DNA of 9,499 nucleotides from Phycisphaerae bacterium (GCA_030667885.1 DAOUVA010000134.1:1-9499), one strand, 5' to 3'. Positions 1 through 6,561 are shown, numbered from the stretch's first letter. The notes: generated from the letters alone by a model not told the origin. Numbers and translations: made by a program.

Positions 1-1
1 G

Positions 2-166
2 GCCGTCGCATTGAGCATTATTCCTATTAATGAGATATCAAACTTAAAAAAGTTAAAATCCCATTTTCTTTTGATAGGCTTTGCAATAATTATTCTCTGG
101 AGTCTTTTTAAAATTATTGACGTGATGACCGCTTATCTAAAAGTATATAATCCAGTCGAATGTTAA
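2..166 (+). CDS. C-terminal end of an unidentified hydrophobic protein (5' truncated)
   Basis: An open frame enters from the left edge and runs 54 codons to a TAA at 164-166. The visible tail has a polar stretch (NEISNLKKLKS), then one strongly hydrophobic segment (about residues 22-37 of the visible part, HFLLIGFAIIILW), then a short polar end. This fits the last membrane helix and tail of an integral membrane protein, but no family motif is visible. The stop lies 18 bases from the end of the convergent - strand gene at 185-697. No terminator hairpin was seen between them. The open frame is short, so it could be fortuitous. Sequence to the left would settle this. Confidence 0.45.
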   Translation, partial: AVALSIIPINEISNLKKLKSHFLLIGFAIIILWSLFKIIDVMTAYLKVYNPVEC

Positions 167-184
167 TCATTTGTAAAACTCCTT

Positions 185-697
185 TTAGACAAGCGATTTA
201 GATTCTTCAATAACGGGCATAAGGTGCCGTAAAATCTGGCCAAGTCCGACCAGAACCATAACTTTTACCGCAGTACCAAGCACTGAACCAGATATCTTAA
301 TCGCCTGAGTATAAAGAGACGGAGAATGGTCATTCGTCATATATATCCAAACGACCTCTAAGATGGTCAGGAGTGCATACAGGTAGAAAAACATATCTCC
401 ATGACGGAGTATCCAGCCGGGTAAGTAGTCGTTCTCGTATAGATATCTTACGAACTGTGCAAGTCCCAGTATTCCTATCCAGAAAAAAATAGCCTTGAGG
501 TAACTTGGTAAAAAAGTGATTATGACCATATTAAAAGGTTTGGTACCAGGCCAAAGCCCGAATTTTGATAAAAGTGCGAAAATGGTCATTGCGCAGACAG
601 CAATCAACTGCAAAATCAGAATTACCGATGCTATTGTTCTTAGTGTTTCACAGTAAAAACGCAGCAAGCGCCTGTTTTTTTCAATGATTTCATTCAT
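185..697 (-). CDS. Hypothetical four-helix integral membrane protein, 170 aa
   Basis: I do not recognise the family. The protein has about four hydrophobic segments, near residues 20-44, 57-82, 101-120 and 136-156. They are joined by short polar loops, one of them aromatic and charged (YENDYLPGWILRHGD, about 87-101). It starts with a basic cytoplasmic-looking stretch (KNRRLLRFY) and ends in an acidic tail, PVIEESKSLV. Size and topology loosely recall small four-helix families such as DUF2975, but I see no decisive motif. The ATG start is well supported: the strand reads AAAGGAGA six bases upstream (704-711). A perfect consensus promoter lies about 50 bases before the start codon (745-773), so it is probably its own transcription unit. 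There is no functional evidence. Confidence 0.8.
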   Translation of the reverse strand: MNEIIEKNRRLLRFYCETLRTIASVILILQLIAVCAMTIFALLSKFGLWPGTKPFNMVIITFLPSYLKAIFFWIGILGLAQFVRYLYENDYLPGWILRHGDMFFYLYALLTILEVVWIYMTNDHSPSLYTQAIKISGSVLGTAVKVMVLVGLGQILRHLMPVIEESKSLV

Positions 698-703
698 TTC
701 GTT

Positions 704-711
704 TCTCCTTT
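704..711 (-). promoter_or_regulatory. Strong Shine-Dalgarno site of the 170-aa membrane protein
   Basis: Read on the - strand the sequence is AAAGGAGA, ending 6 bases before the ATG at 697. It is the clearest ribosome-binding site in the window and fixes the start of the membrane protein. Confidence 0.8.
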
Positions 712-744
712 CGTAATGTAATGATTTCAGCTATATTTCGTGGA

Positions 745-773
745 ATTATACACGTTTATCATTATATTGTCAA
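745..773 (-). promoter_or_regulatory. Perfect-consensus sigma70-type promoter
   Basis: On the - strand the sequence is TTGACA (773-768), 17 bases, then TATAAT (750-745). Both hexamers and the spacer length match the housekeeping sigma consensus exactly. Transcription would start near 738, giving a leader of about 40 bases with the AAAGGAGA site before the ATG at 697. It therefore most likely drives the 170-aa membrane protein. The surrounding DNA is very AT-rich, which raises the chance of fortuitous hexamers, but a full match with optimal spacing correctly placed upstream of a gene is unlikely to be accidental. Confidence 0.75.
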
Positions 774-775
774 TG

Positions 776-793
776 AAAAAAATAAATTTATTT
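776..793 (-). terminator. Possible weak AT-only terminator after ogt
   Basis: The 14-base palindrome AAATAAATTTATTT (780-793) is followed on the - strand by further T residues (seven in a row, 782-776). It lies about 55 bases beyond the alkyltransferase stop and just before the -35 box of the next gene. The stem is all A-T with almost no loop, so it would be weak. It could equally be low-complexity promoter-upstream DNA. Confidence 0.22.
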
Positions 794-848
794 CAATTTT
801 TTTCTAATGTTTTTTAACGAATTGGAGTTATATAAGAAGATGGTAGGT

Positions 849-1373
849 TCAGATTCTGAGGACTTTGCCTTCAAGTTCAAGCATTTTCTTTTTTAAGATT
901 ATACCGCCGGGTGCGGAGAAGCCGCCGAGCTTACCGTCGCTGCGGATAATTCGGTGGCAGGGGATAATTAATGGCAGAGGGTTTTTGGCGAGGGTACTGC
1001 CGACAGCACGGGAGGCATTTGGTCTGCCTGCTTTTTTCGCTAATTTGCCGTATGTTATTGTTTGGCCGATTTCAATTTCCCGACAGGTTGTCAAAATCGA
1101 TATGCCGAACGAGCTGAATCCATCGAGGATAAGAGGAATATCCCTGCTGAATTTTATACAATCACCTTCAAAGTAGGCGATTATCTGATGCTGAAGAATT
1201 TTATAAAAAGTTTTATCAAATTGAGCGGCGGGAAGATTTTTTAATAGGCGTGATTTAATTTTTTCATGCTTAGATCCGGGCAGTTGGGTACGGCAAAGGC
1301 CGTATTCGGTGCCAGCAAGGCCGAAATAGCCCCATTTGGTGTGAAAAATTGTATATTTTGTTACTTTTTGCAT
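849..1373 (-). CDS. ogt: Methylated-DNA--[protein]-cysteine S-methyltransferase (Ogt/MGMT type)
   Basis: This is a suicide DNA repair protein that transfers the alkyl group of O6-alkylguanine to its own cysteine. The C-terminal DNA-binding domain is clear: the helix-turn-helix region TYGKLAKKAGRPNASRAVGS (about 107-126) carries the arginine (Arg122) that the family uses to flip the base. The active-site motif is IPCHRII, with nucleophile Cys139, followed by GGFSAPGG (150-157). The first 85 or so residues form the less conserved N-terminal domain. The 174-aa length suits a stand-alone Ogt without an Ada domain. The ATG at 1373 is the first after an in-frame TAA only 6 bases upstream, so it cannot start much earlier. 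No Shine-Dalgarno site is visible. It diverges from pheA across a 162-base AT-rich gap. The last residues after GGF are ordinary for the family. Confidence 0.95.
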   Translation of the reverse strand: MQKVTKYTIFHTKWGYFGLAGTEYGLCRTQLPGSKHEKIKSRLLKNLPAAQFDKTFYKILQHQIIAYFEGDCIKFSRDIPLILDGFSSFGISILTTCREIEIGQTITYGKLAKKAGRPNASRAVGSTLAKNPLPLIIPCHRIIRSDGKLGGFSAPGGIILKKKMLELEGKVLRI

Positions 1374-1422
1374 ATTTTACATGAATTATGTACTTAAAAT
1401 ATTATCTAATCAGTCAAATTCA

Positions 1423-1450
1423 TTGACGCAAGAGTAAAATTCTGTTAAAT
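1423..1450 (+). promoter_or_regulatory. Candidate promoter for the pheA-led run
   Basis: TTGACG (1423-1428), a 16-base spacer and TTAAAT (1445-1450) form a plausible sigma70-type promoter in the divergent ogt/pheA gap. Transcription would begin near 1457 and leave a leader of about 80 bases. The -35 matches five of six positions and the -10 four of six, in an AT-rich region, so this is moderate evidence. No equally good promoter for ogt was found on the other strand. Confidence 0.38.
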
Positions 1451-1473
1451 ATATTAGTTTTTATAAAAAAAGG

Positions 1474-1486
1474 TGGACAGCGTCCA
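1474..1486 (+). other. Short perfect hairpin in the pheA leader
   Basis: TGGAC (1474-1478) and GTCCA (1482-1486) are exact reverse complements around a 3-base loop, AGC. The 5-bp stem sits in the predicted pheA leader, after an A-rich stretch. It has no downstream T run of its own, though the T-tract repeat begins 12 bases later. It could be a small regulatory stem or chance. No leader peptide rich in Phe codons was found. Confidence 0.3.
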
Positions 1487-1498
1487 GGGTTTGCTTCC

Positions 1499-1525
1499 GA
1501 CTTTTTTGACTTTTTTGACTTTTTG
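1499..1525 (+). repeat. Three tandem copies of GACTTTTTT before pheA
   Basis: The 9-base unit GACTTTTTT occurs at 1499-1507 and 1508-1516, with a nearly complete third copy at 1517-1525 (five T residues, then G). The array ends 10 bases before the pheA ATG, in the place where a Shine-Dalgarno site would be. It is a pyrimidine-rich tract that could bind ribosomal protein S1 or vary in copy number. Both ideas are inference. Confidence 0.7.
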
Positions 1526-1535
1526 GATTTGATTT

Positions 1536-2606
1536 ATGTCTCTTGAAGAACTGAGAAAGAAGATTGACGAAGTTGACAATCAGCTTGTAAAGCTGCTCAA
1601 CGAGCGTGCGCGCGTTGTCGTAAAGATAGGAACGCTGAAGACCAAAACCGACAAGCCGGTTTATTCGCCGGACCGCGAAAAAGATGTGTTTGACAGGATT
1701 GCCAAGGCCAATAAAGGTCCTCTGCCTGACAGGTGCCTAATAGCTATTTGGCGTGAGTTGATGAGCGGATCTTTTGTTTTGGAAAGGCCTTTGCGAATCG
1801 GCTATCTCGGCCCGGCCGGCAGCTTCAGCCATACCGCCTCAATGCTCAAGTTCGGCCAGAGTGTCGAATATGAACCATTGGTGGACATCACGAGTATCTT
1901 CGATGAAGTGAGTAAAGGTCATTGTGACCTGGGCCTTGCGCCGGTGGAGAATACTAAGGGCGGCGGCGTAATAGAGACGCTTGACGCCCTGATAGATTCT
2001 AACGTGAAGATCTGTGCCGAGGTTCAGATGGCAATTCATCACAGCCTTTTGGGTAATTGTTCGCTGGAAAAAATCGAGAAGATTTACTCCAAGCCCGAAG
2101 TATTCGCTCAGTGCCGAAACTGGCTCAGTGCCACATTTAAAGAGGCGCAAACTATACCGGTGGCTTCAACCGCCCGGGCGGCACAAATGGCGGCCAATGA
2201 GCCGAATACCGCTGCGATTGGCTCCAATGTGGCTGCGGAGCTGTATGGCCTGAGAATCATCTGCGAGAATGTTGAGGATATTGCCAACAATATAACCAGA
2301 TTTTTGATAATCAGCAAGGAAGATGCAAAGCCTACCGATGAAGATAAAACTGCTATGTTATTCAGCACCTCTCACAAGGCCGGGGCTTTGTCTGATGTGC
2401 TCGATGTTTTCAAGAGATATGGTATCAATATGACAAATATCGAGTCAAGACCCAGCAAAAAGAGAGAATGGGAATACTATTTCTTTGTGGATTTTTTGGG
2501 ACACAGAACGGACAAAAACATTCAGGAAGGACTGGCGGAAGCTCGTAAGCATTGCTTGCAGCTTTCGATATTGGGCAGTTTTCCCAGGGCAACGGAGTTG
2601 CTATAA
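1536..2606 (+). CDS. pheA: Bifunctional chorismate mutase / prephenate dehydratase (P-protein)
   Basis: This cytoplasmic enzyme converts chorismate to prephenate and then to phenylpyruvate for phenylalanine synthesis. Residues 1-85 are an AroQ-type chorismate mutase helix bundle. Arg7, Arg24, Lys35, Arg47 and Glu48 line up with E. coli catalytic residues Arg11, Arg28, Lys39, Arg51 and Glu52. Residues 87-265 are the prephenate dehydratase, with GPAGSFSH (92-99), PVENTKGG (136-143) and the catalytic TRF motif (254-256). Residues 271-350 are an ACT domain with GAL (283-285) and ESRP (303-306), the phenylalanine-binding motifs, so feedback inhibition by Phe is expected. The 356-aa length is typical. 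A TGA (1530-1532) in frame just upstream leaves ATG 1536 as the first start. No good Shine-Dalgarno site is present, only a T-rich tandem repeat. tpiA follows 63 bases on. Confidence 0.96.
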   Translation: MSLEELRKKIDEVDNQLVKLLNERARVVVKIGTLKTKTDKPVYSPDREKDVFDRIAKANKGPLPDRCLIAIWRELMSGSFVLERPLRIGYLGPAGSFSHTASMLKFGQSVEYEPLVDITSIFDEVSKGHCDLGLAPVENTKGGGVIETLDALIDSNVKICAEVQMAIHHSLLGNCSLEKIEKIYSKPEVFAQCRNWLSATFKEAQTIPVASTARAAQMAANEPNTAAIGSNVAAELYGLRIICENVEDIANNITRFLIISKEDAKPTDEDKTAMLFSTSHKAGALSDVLDVFKRYGINMTNIESRPSKKREWEYYFFVDFLGHRTDKNIQEGLAEARKHCLQLSILGSFPRATELL

Positions 2607-2658
2607 TTTGGATTAATAATTTATTAATGAGCTAAGAACTGCGAACCAGGAGTTGATT

Positions 2659-2663
2659 AGGAG
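2659..2663 (+). promoter_or_regulatory. Shine-Dalgarno site of tpiA
   Basis: AGGAG ends 6 bases before the ATG at 2670 and fixes the start. A second AGGAG lies at 2648-2652, too far upstream to serve the same start well. Confidence 0.75.
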
Positions 2664-2669
2664 AGTTTT

Positions 2670-3431
2670 ATGAGAAAGCCGTTTGTAGCAGGTAACTGGA
2701 AAATGAATACTGACTGCACAAGCTCTGTAGAGTTGGCTGAAGGTATTGCTTCGGGCATGACAGAGACAGCGGGCACAAAAGCGACTGTGGCGGTTTTTCC
2801 GCCTTTCATTTATTTACAGTCTGTGACTAAAGCTCTTGGCACATCGAGTATCAGTGTCGGCGCACAGGATGTTTACTTTGAACCTGACGGAGCTTTTACG
2901 GGCGAGATAAGTACGTCGATGTTAAAGGATATTGGCTGTACCTATTGCCTCTGCGGCCATTCGGAACGCCGGCATGTAATCGGTGAGACTGATGAGCTGA
3001 TAAACAAGAAACTTGCTGCCGCGATTGCAGGCGGGCTGTTGCCGGTATTGTGTGTAGGCGAGCTGCTCGCTGAGCGGGAAGCTTCGAAGACGAATGATGT
3101 TGTAAGCCGGCAGTTGAAAAACGGCCTGGCAGGCCTGAGCGAAGAAAAAGTCTCTGCGGTAACCATAGCTTATGAGCCGGTCTGGGCCATAGGAACGGGT
3201 CTGACGGCGACACCGCAGCAGGCGCAGGAAGTGCACGATTTTATTCGAAAACTTTTGGCCGGGATGTATAGTGACGAGTTGGCCGGGGGAATTCGCATTC
3301 AATATGGCGGTTCTGCAAAACCCGACAATGCGGCAGAATTGATGGCTCAGCCTGATATAGACGGCCTTCTGGTCGGCGGGGCAAGTTTGAAGTCGGACGC
3401 TTTTCTTGCGATTATTCAGGGAGCAATTTAA
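2670..3431 (+). CDS. tpiA: Triose-phosphate isomerase
   Basis: This enzyme interconverts dihydroxyacetone phosphate and glyceraldehyde 3-phosphate in glycolysis and gluconeogenesis, normally as a cytoplasmic TIM-barrel dimer. All family landmarks are present: N-terminal FVAGNWKMN with Asn9 and Lys11, the catalytic histidine His97 in LCGHSERR, and the catalytic glutamate Glu169 in AYEPVWAIGTG, which leads into the mobile loop. The phosphate-binding segments are GGSAKPDN (213-220) and GLLVGGASL (232-240). The 253-aa length is standard. The ATG is supported by AGGAG six bases upstream. The gene sits between pheA and secG. A tpiA-secG neighbourhood is common in bacteria. Nothing looks damaged or unusual. 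Confidence 0.98.
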   Translation: MRKPFVAGNWKMNTDCTSSVELAEGIASGMTETAGTKATVAVFPPFIYLQSVTKALGTSSISVGAQDVYFEPDGAFTGEISTSMLKDIGCTYCLCGHSERRHVIGETDELINKKLAAAIAGGLLPVLCVGELLAEREASKTNDVVSRQLKNGLAGLSEEKVSAVTIAYEPVWAIGTGLTATPQQAQEVHDFIRKLLAGMYSDELAGGIRIQYGGSAKPDNAAELMAQPDIDGLLVGGASLKSDAFLAIIQGAI

Positions 3432-3526
3432 CCGGCGATTGACTATTTACTATTGAAAGCGGCTGCAACGATTCCGCAACTATAGTAATAGAAAATAATA
3501 AATAATCTGTTGAAAGGATTACGAAT

Positions 3527-3925
3527 ATGACAGTTTTTCCATTGTTAGCAGTTGGTTTTGTTATGAAGATGGTTGCCGCTTTGTTCATTATTTGCTGCGT
3601 GTCGCTGATTTTAATCATTTTAATTCAGAAGGGCAGAGGAGGTGGTTTGAGCGGGGCATTCGGCGGCGCTGGGGCCGGTGGAATTTTGGGCTCAAAAACC
3701 GGCGATTTTCTGACCTGGGTGACAATAGCGTTAGTGGGTGTTTATCTGACCCTTTCATTGGTGATGGCCAAATTTTACAGACCGGATGTCATTGAACGCG
3801 GAGAAAACACAACAGTCAGGCAAGAGCTGCCGGCAAGCCCGGAGCAGCCTTCGGCATCTGCCGGTATGGGGCAGACCACAAGTGATGTTAATGCCGCGGC
3901 AGATGTAAATTCGCCCGGTGGTTAA
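3527..3925 (+). CDS. secG: Preprotein translocase subunit SecG
   Basis: SecG is the small accessory subunit of the SecYEG inner-membrane channel. Two hydrophobic helices (about residues 8-33 and 62-80) flank the typical glycine-rich cytoplasmic loop, which starts ILIQKGRGGGLSGAFGG and continues to GSKTGDFLTW. That LIQ-K-G-GGL pattern and the loop are diagnostic of the family. After the second helix comes a 48-residue tail rich in Pro, Ser, Ala and Gly, which is poorly conserved in general. It makes the 132-aa protein longer than minimal SecG proteins of roughly 75-110 aa. ATG 3527 is chosen over later Met codons (13, 15) because AAAGGA (3513-3518) lies 8 bases upstream. It follows tpiA by 95 bases. 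Confidence 0.93.
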   Translation: MTVFPLLAVGFVMKMVAALFIICCVSLILIILIQKGRGGGLSGAFGGAGAGGILGSKTGDFLTWVTIALVGVYLTLSLVMAKFYRPDVIERGENTTVRQELPASPEQPSASAGMGQTTSDVNAAADVNSPGG

Positions 3926-3999
3926 TGAGAGAAATTGTTCACAAGGCGTATATAAAATGGCTGCTGATACGGCAGAATTTGGCTTGAAAGCGTAGCATT

Positions 4000-4884
4000 A
4001 TGATAAACAGTATGACCGGTTATGGCCAGGCACAGGGCGAGGTTAACGGCGTAAGTTACCTCGTTGAAATAAAGACCGTCAACCACCGCTACTTCAAGGC
4101 GATTATAAGGTTGCCGGAGCCGGTGGCGTTTATCGAAGAAGATATTGACAAGCTTCTGCGAAATAATATGTCACGCGGGACCATAAATTATGTTCTTAGG
4201 CTCAAGAATTCGTCGGTAAATGCTCTCTTCGATATAGATGAAGCGGCCCTTAAGACCGTTGCGGAGAAATTGAACAGAGCCGGCTCGTTGGCAGGTATTA
4301 AGGGATCGATTGATATTGGCAATTTGTTGAGCCTACCCGGAATCATTCAGCCGGCATTGCCGGACAAAAAAGCGTCCGAGCAAATCAGGGAAAAGGTTCT
4401 GGAAGTCAGCCAGAAAGCGATAGATAAGGTCAAGCAAATGCGGGCCGCTGAAGGCGGTTTCCTGGAAGCTGATTTGAAAAAACACTGCGCTGCGATAGAA
4501 GAAGACCTTGGACAGATATGTGCCCGGGGCGATATAGTTTTGCAGGAGTACGCTGCAAAGCTAAAGCAACGGGTCGATTCGCTGCTTGCCGAGGTAAAGC
4601 TGAAATTGGACGAAGAAACACTTGCCAGGGAAGTCGCCATTTTTGCCGACAGGTCGGATATATCCGAAGAGGTGGCCCGGCTGGATTCACATCTGCAGCA
4701 ATTTTCTCAGGCCTGCCAGGCAAATGAGCTGGCCGGACGCAGGTTGGACTTCATAAGCCAGGAGATGCTCAGAGAGGCAAATACTATTGCCAGCAAGGCC
4801 TCCAATACCGACATTATACGCTGTGTGGTGGATATAAAATGCCGGGTAGATCGGATCAAGGAACAGGTCCAGAATATAGAATAG
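4000..4884 (+). CDS. yicC: YicC family protein (endoribonuclease-like)
   Basis: The protein starts with the family signature, INSMTGYGQAQGEVNG, followed by VEIKTVNHRYFKAIIRLPE (YicC N-terminal domain, about 1-155). It ends with the DUF1732 C-terminal domain (about 210-294), containing EVAIFADRSDISEEVARLDSHL-type sequence and the closing motif EMLREANTIASKASNTDI then IKEQVQNIE. The middle (140-205) is charged and probably helical or coiled. The E. coli homologue has been described as an endoribonuclease involved in small-RNA turnover. That activity is inferred here by family. The 294-aa length is typical. ATG 4000 matches the family N-terminus although no Shine-Dalgarno site is visible. The gene opens the yicC-gmk-rpoZ-coa block, an order known from Firmicutes. 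The stop is 48 bases before gmk. Confidence 0.93.
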   Translation: MINSMTGYGQAQGEVNGVSYLVEIKTVNHRYFKAIIRLPEPVAFIEEDIDKLLRNNMSRGTINYVLRLKNSSVNALFDIDEAALKTVAEKLNRAGSLAGIKGSIDIGNLLSLPGIIQPALPDKKASEQIREKVLEVSQKAIDKVKQMRAAEGGFLEADLKKHCAAIEEDLGQICARGDIVLQEYAAKLKQRVDSLLAEVKLKLDEETLAREVAIFADRSDISEEVARLDSHLQQFSQACQANELAGRRLDFISQEMLREANTIASKASNTDIIRCVVDIKCRVDRIKEQVQNIE

Positions 4885-4932
4885 TAAGGATACGGAACGT
4901 CAAGAGCATCGAGAGTTTATACTGGAGTTGGA

Positions 4933-5517
4933 ATGAGCGAAACAGAGAACAGTAAAGGCAAAGTGGTGATAATGAGCGGTCCGTCCGGAGTCGGCAAGAG
5001 CACTATCTGCAAAGAGGTGGTTAAGCGGTTCGATAATTTATATCTTAGCATCTCGGTCACGACCCGGCCGAAGAGTAAAGCCGAAGTTGACGGCCAGGAT
5101 TATTGGTTTATATCAGAACAGGAGTTTCAGGAGCGAATCGATAAGAACCTTCTGTTGGAACATGCTGAGGTGTTCGGTCATCTGTATGGAACGCCAAGGG
5201 ACAAAGTTGAAGAAGCTATTGAAGCCGGAAAAAATATTATTCTTGAAATCGACGTTCAGGGCGCCAAACAGACTCTGCCGATTTTTCCGGATGCGGTGAT
5301 GATATTTGTTTTACCACCGACCGAAAAGGACCTTGTAAAACGTATGGACAACAGAGGCAGGGAAGCTGCTGATGCTGCGGAAAAAAGGCTGAGCGGGGCA
5401 AGTGGTGAGATTGCCGCGGCCTGGCAGTATTATAAACATATGATTATAAATGAGGACTTGCAGCAGGCGGTTGACGAATGCGTGCAAATTATCGAGGATT
5501 CCGGCGGTGAGTCTTAA
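4933..5517 (+). CDS. gmk: Guanylate kinase
   Basis: This cytoplasmic kinase phosphorylates GMP to GDP with ATP. The P-loop GPSGVGKST spans residues 16-24. The GMP-binding region includes SVTTRPK (41-47), VDGQDYWF (52-59) and GHLYGTPRD (82-90). EIDVQGA (105-111) and FVLPP (125-129) are further family motifs. The lid region RGREAADAAEKRL (141-153) holds the arginines that contact ATP. The C-terminal MIINEDL (170-176) corresponds to the usual VVND motif. The 194-aa length is slightly short of the common ~205 but complete. ATG 4933 is supported by TGGAG five bases upstream. It sits between yicC and rpoZ as in many bacteria, linking nucleotide supply to transcription genes. Confidence 0.97.
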   Translation: MSETENSKGKVVIMSGPSGVGKSTICKEVVKRFDNLYLSISVTTRPKSKAEVDGQDYWFISEQEFQERIDKNLLLEHAEVFGHLYGTPRDKVEEAIEAGKNIILEIDVQGAKQTLPIFPDAVMIFVLPPTEKDLVKRMDNRGREAADAAEKRLSGASGEIAAAWQYYKHMIINEDLQQAVDECVQIIEDSGGES

Positions 5518-5586
5518 GCTTTCAGTGGTGATACCAGGATGTTAACCACGAACCCTAAAGCAGGAAGCTAATTATTAATACAACGA

Positions 5587-5655
5587 ATGAAGATTGGTAA
5601 GGTTTCCATCTTACGACGTATTGCAGGATGGGCCCTGAATCAGGATATGAGGTAA
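5587..5655 (+). CDS. Possible 22-codon small ORF in the gmk-rpoZ gap
   Basis: ATG 5587 opens a 22-codon frame (MKIGKVSILRRIAGWALNQDMR) whose TAA at 5653-5655 stops 4 bases before the rpoZ ATG and overlaps the rpoZ Shine-Dalgarno region. The predicted peptide is basic and could be amphipathic. No ribosome-binding site precedes it, and nothing resembles a known leader peptide. If it is translated, coupling to rpoZ would be possible. A chance ORF is the more likely explanation. Confidence 0.15.
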   Translation: MKIGKVSILRRIAGWALNQDMR

Positions 5656-5659
5656 AAAA

Positions 5660-5893
5660 ATGATAGATGAACTCAAAAGTGAAAAGATAGTAAACAAGGT
5701 CGGCGGTAGATTCAAATTGACGGCGCTGGTTCAGAAACGGTTAAGTGAGCTTTTACAGGGCTCCAGGCCGTTGATTGAAGATGTCGAAGGCAAAACAATG
5801 CTTGAAATTGTTGTTCAGGAAATCCTGCAGGACAAGATCGCCATCGATGACGGTTTGCCCGCGAAGATCGTAGGGAATGAAAAGAAAAAATAG
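5660..5893 (+). CDS. rpoZ: DNA-directed RNA polymerase omega subunit
   Basis: Omega is the small subunit that helps fold and retain the beta' subunit in RNA polymerase. The 77-aa protein shows the conserved omega core: NKVGGRFKLTALVQKRLSEL (12-31), equivalent to the family's NRF-LV-LAA-RARQL helix, then GKTMLEIVVQEILQDKI (44-60), equivalent to the N-KTL-IAL-EI--GKI segment. It ends in a lysine-rich tail. The start is supported by GAGG (5649-5652), seven bases before ATG 5660. The position between gmk and coaC agrees with the gmk-rpoZ-coaBC order seen in other bacteria and strengthens the call for a short, divergent protein. Confidence 0.88.
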   Translation: MIDELKSEKIVNKVGGRFKLTALVQKRLSELLQGSRPLIEDVEGKTMLEIVVQEILQDKIAIDDGLPAKIVGNEKKK

Positions 5894-5928
5894 AGATACA
5901 TCAGCTCTTCGGTACACATCTGCGGTAA

Positions 5929-5937
5929 ACGAGATAC
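5929..5937 (+). repeat. Leader word ACGAGATAC before coaC
   Basis: ACGAGATAC is followed by GAG and then the coaC ATG at 5941. The same 9-mer stands at the identical distance (three bases) before the coaB ATG and once more 14 bases upstream of that copy. No Shine-Dalgarno site is present here. Confidence 0.6.
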
Positions 5938-5940
5938 GAG

Positions 5941-6513
5941 ATGCTTAACAATATGAATATTCTGCTGGGTGTTAGCGGCGGAATCGCTGCATACAAGGCG
6001 GTCGATTTGGCCTGCAAGCTGACCGCTGCCGGCGCCAAAGTAAAAACCGTAATGACGGAAAATGCCTGTCGTCTCGTCGGCGAAGCCAGCTTTGAGGCGG
6101 TTACCTGCTCGGCCGTTTTTACGAGCCTTTGGAACACACCCGAAGAATATAAAATCGGGCACATAGCTTTGGTTGACTGGGCTGATATTATTGTTGTAGT
6201 GCCTGCGACTGCTAATATCATAGGCAAAATTGCAAACGGCATCTGTGATGATTTACTTAGCACGACCCTTTGTGCGGCCTGGCGTCTGATTCAGTCGGAG
6301 GCCGTGTTTTTGGCTCCCGCTATGAACAATAATATGTGGAACAATCCCGCCGTGCAGCGCAATGTCACGACCGTCAAAGAAATGGGCTTTCAACTTATTG
6401 GCCCCGTTGAGGGCCGGCTTGCCTGCGGAACCGAAGGCATCGGCAGGATGTCCGAGCCGAGAGATATCCTGAAGGTAGTAGAAAAAGTTGCTACAAAGAT
6501 TGGCAAAACATAA
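5941..6513 (+). CDS. coaC: Phosphopantothenoylcysteine decarboxylase (stand-alone CoaC)
   Basis: This FMN-dependent flavoprotein decarboxylates 4'-phosphopantothenoylcysteine to 4'-phosphopantetheine in coenzyme A synthesis. Visible motifs are LLGVSGGIAAYKAVDL (8-23) at the flavin site, catalytic His74 in GHIALVDWAD, the PATANIIGKIANGICDDLL stretch (88-106), the PAMNNNMW motif (126-133) and Cys162 in LACGTEGIGRM, the substrate-recognition flap. At 190 aa it matches the decarboxylase domain only. In most bacteria this domain is fused to CoaB as CoaBC. Here a TAA ends it and the ligase is encoded 48 bases downstream. The start could be ATG 5941 or ATG 5953 (MNILLGVSGG, closer to the usual N-terminus). 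Neither has a Shine-Dalgarno site. 5941 is preferred because of the shared leader word. Confidence 0.93.
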   Translation: MLNNMNILLGVSGGIAAYKAVDLACKLTAAGAKVKTVMTENACRLVGEASFEAVTCSAVFTSLWNTPEEYKIGHIALVDWADIIVVVPATANIIGKIANGICDDLLSTTLCAAWRLIQSEAVFLAPAMNNNMWNNPAVQRNVTTVKEMGFQLIGPVEGRLACGTEGIGRMSEPRDILKVVEKVATKIGKT

Positions 6514-6535
6514 TCCCAAATACGAAGCACAAATT

Positions 6536-6558
6536 ACGAGATACACCTCACGAGATAC
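6536..6558 (+). repeat. Two copies of ACGAGATAC before coaB
   Basis: ACGAGATAC occurs at 6536-6544 and 6550-6558. The second copy is followed by CAG and the coaB ATG at 6562, the same arrangement as before coaC. The rest of the 48-base gap is A/C-rich (TACGAAGCACAAATTACGAG). No Shine-Dalgarno site is present. Confidence 0.6.
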
Positions 6559-6561
6559 CAG

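Noticed and set aside
865..1176. 103-codon + strand ORF opposite the alkyltransferase gene, with another at 1062-1244
   Set aside because: They are antisense shadows of ogt, which has diagnostic motifs. The translated peptides show no family features.
2602..2607. TATAAT at the end of pheA as a -10 box for tpiA
   Set aside because: No acceptable -35 hexamer lies 16-18 bases upstream, and the word overlaps the pheA stop codon.
3439..3491. TTGACT and TATAGT words in the tpiA-secG gap as a secG promoter
   Set aside because: The hexamers cannot be paired at 16-18 base spacing, and the region looks like low-complexity TACTATTGA-type sequence.
3957..3995. 12-codon ORF and TATAAAAT sequence just before yicC, considered as a leader peptide or promoter
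   Set aside because: There is no ribosome site, no -35 element at suitable spacing and no recognisable attenuator structure. Chance is sufficient.
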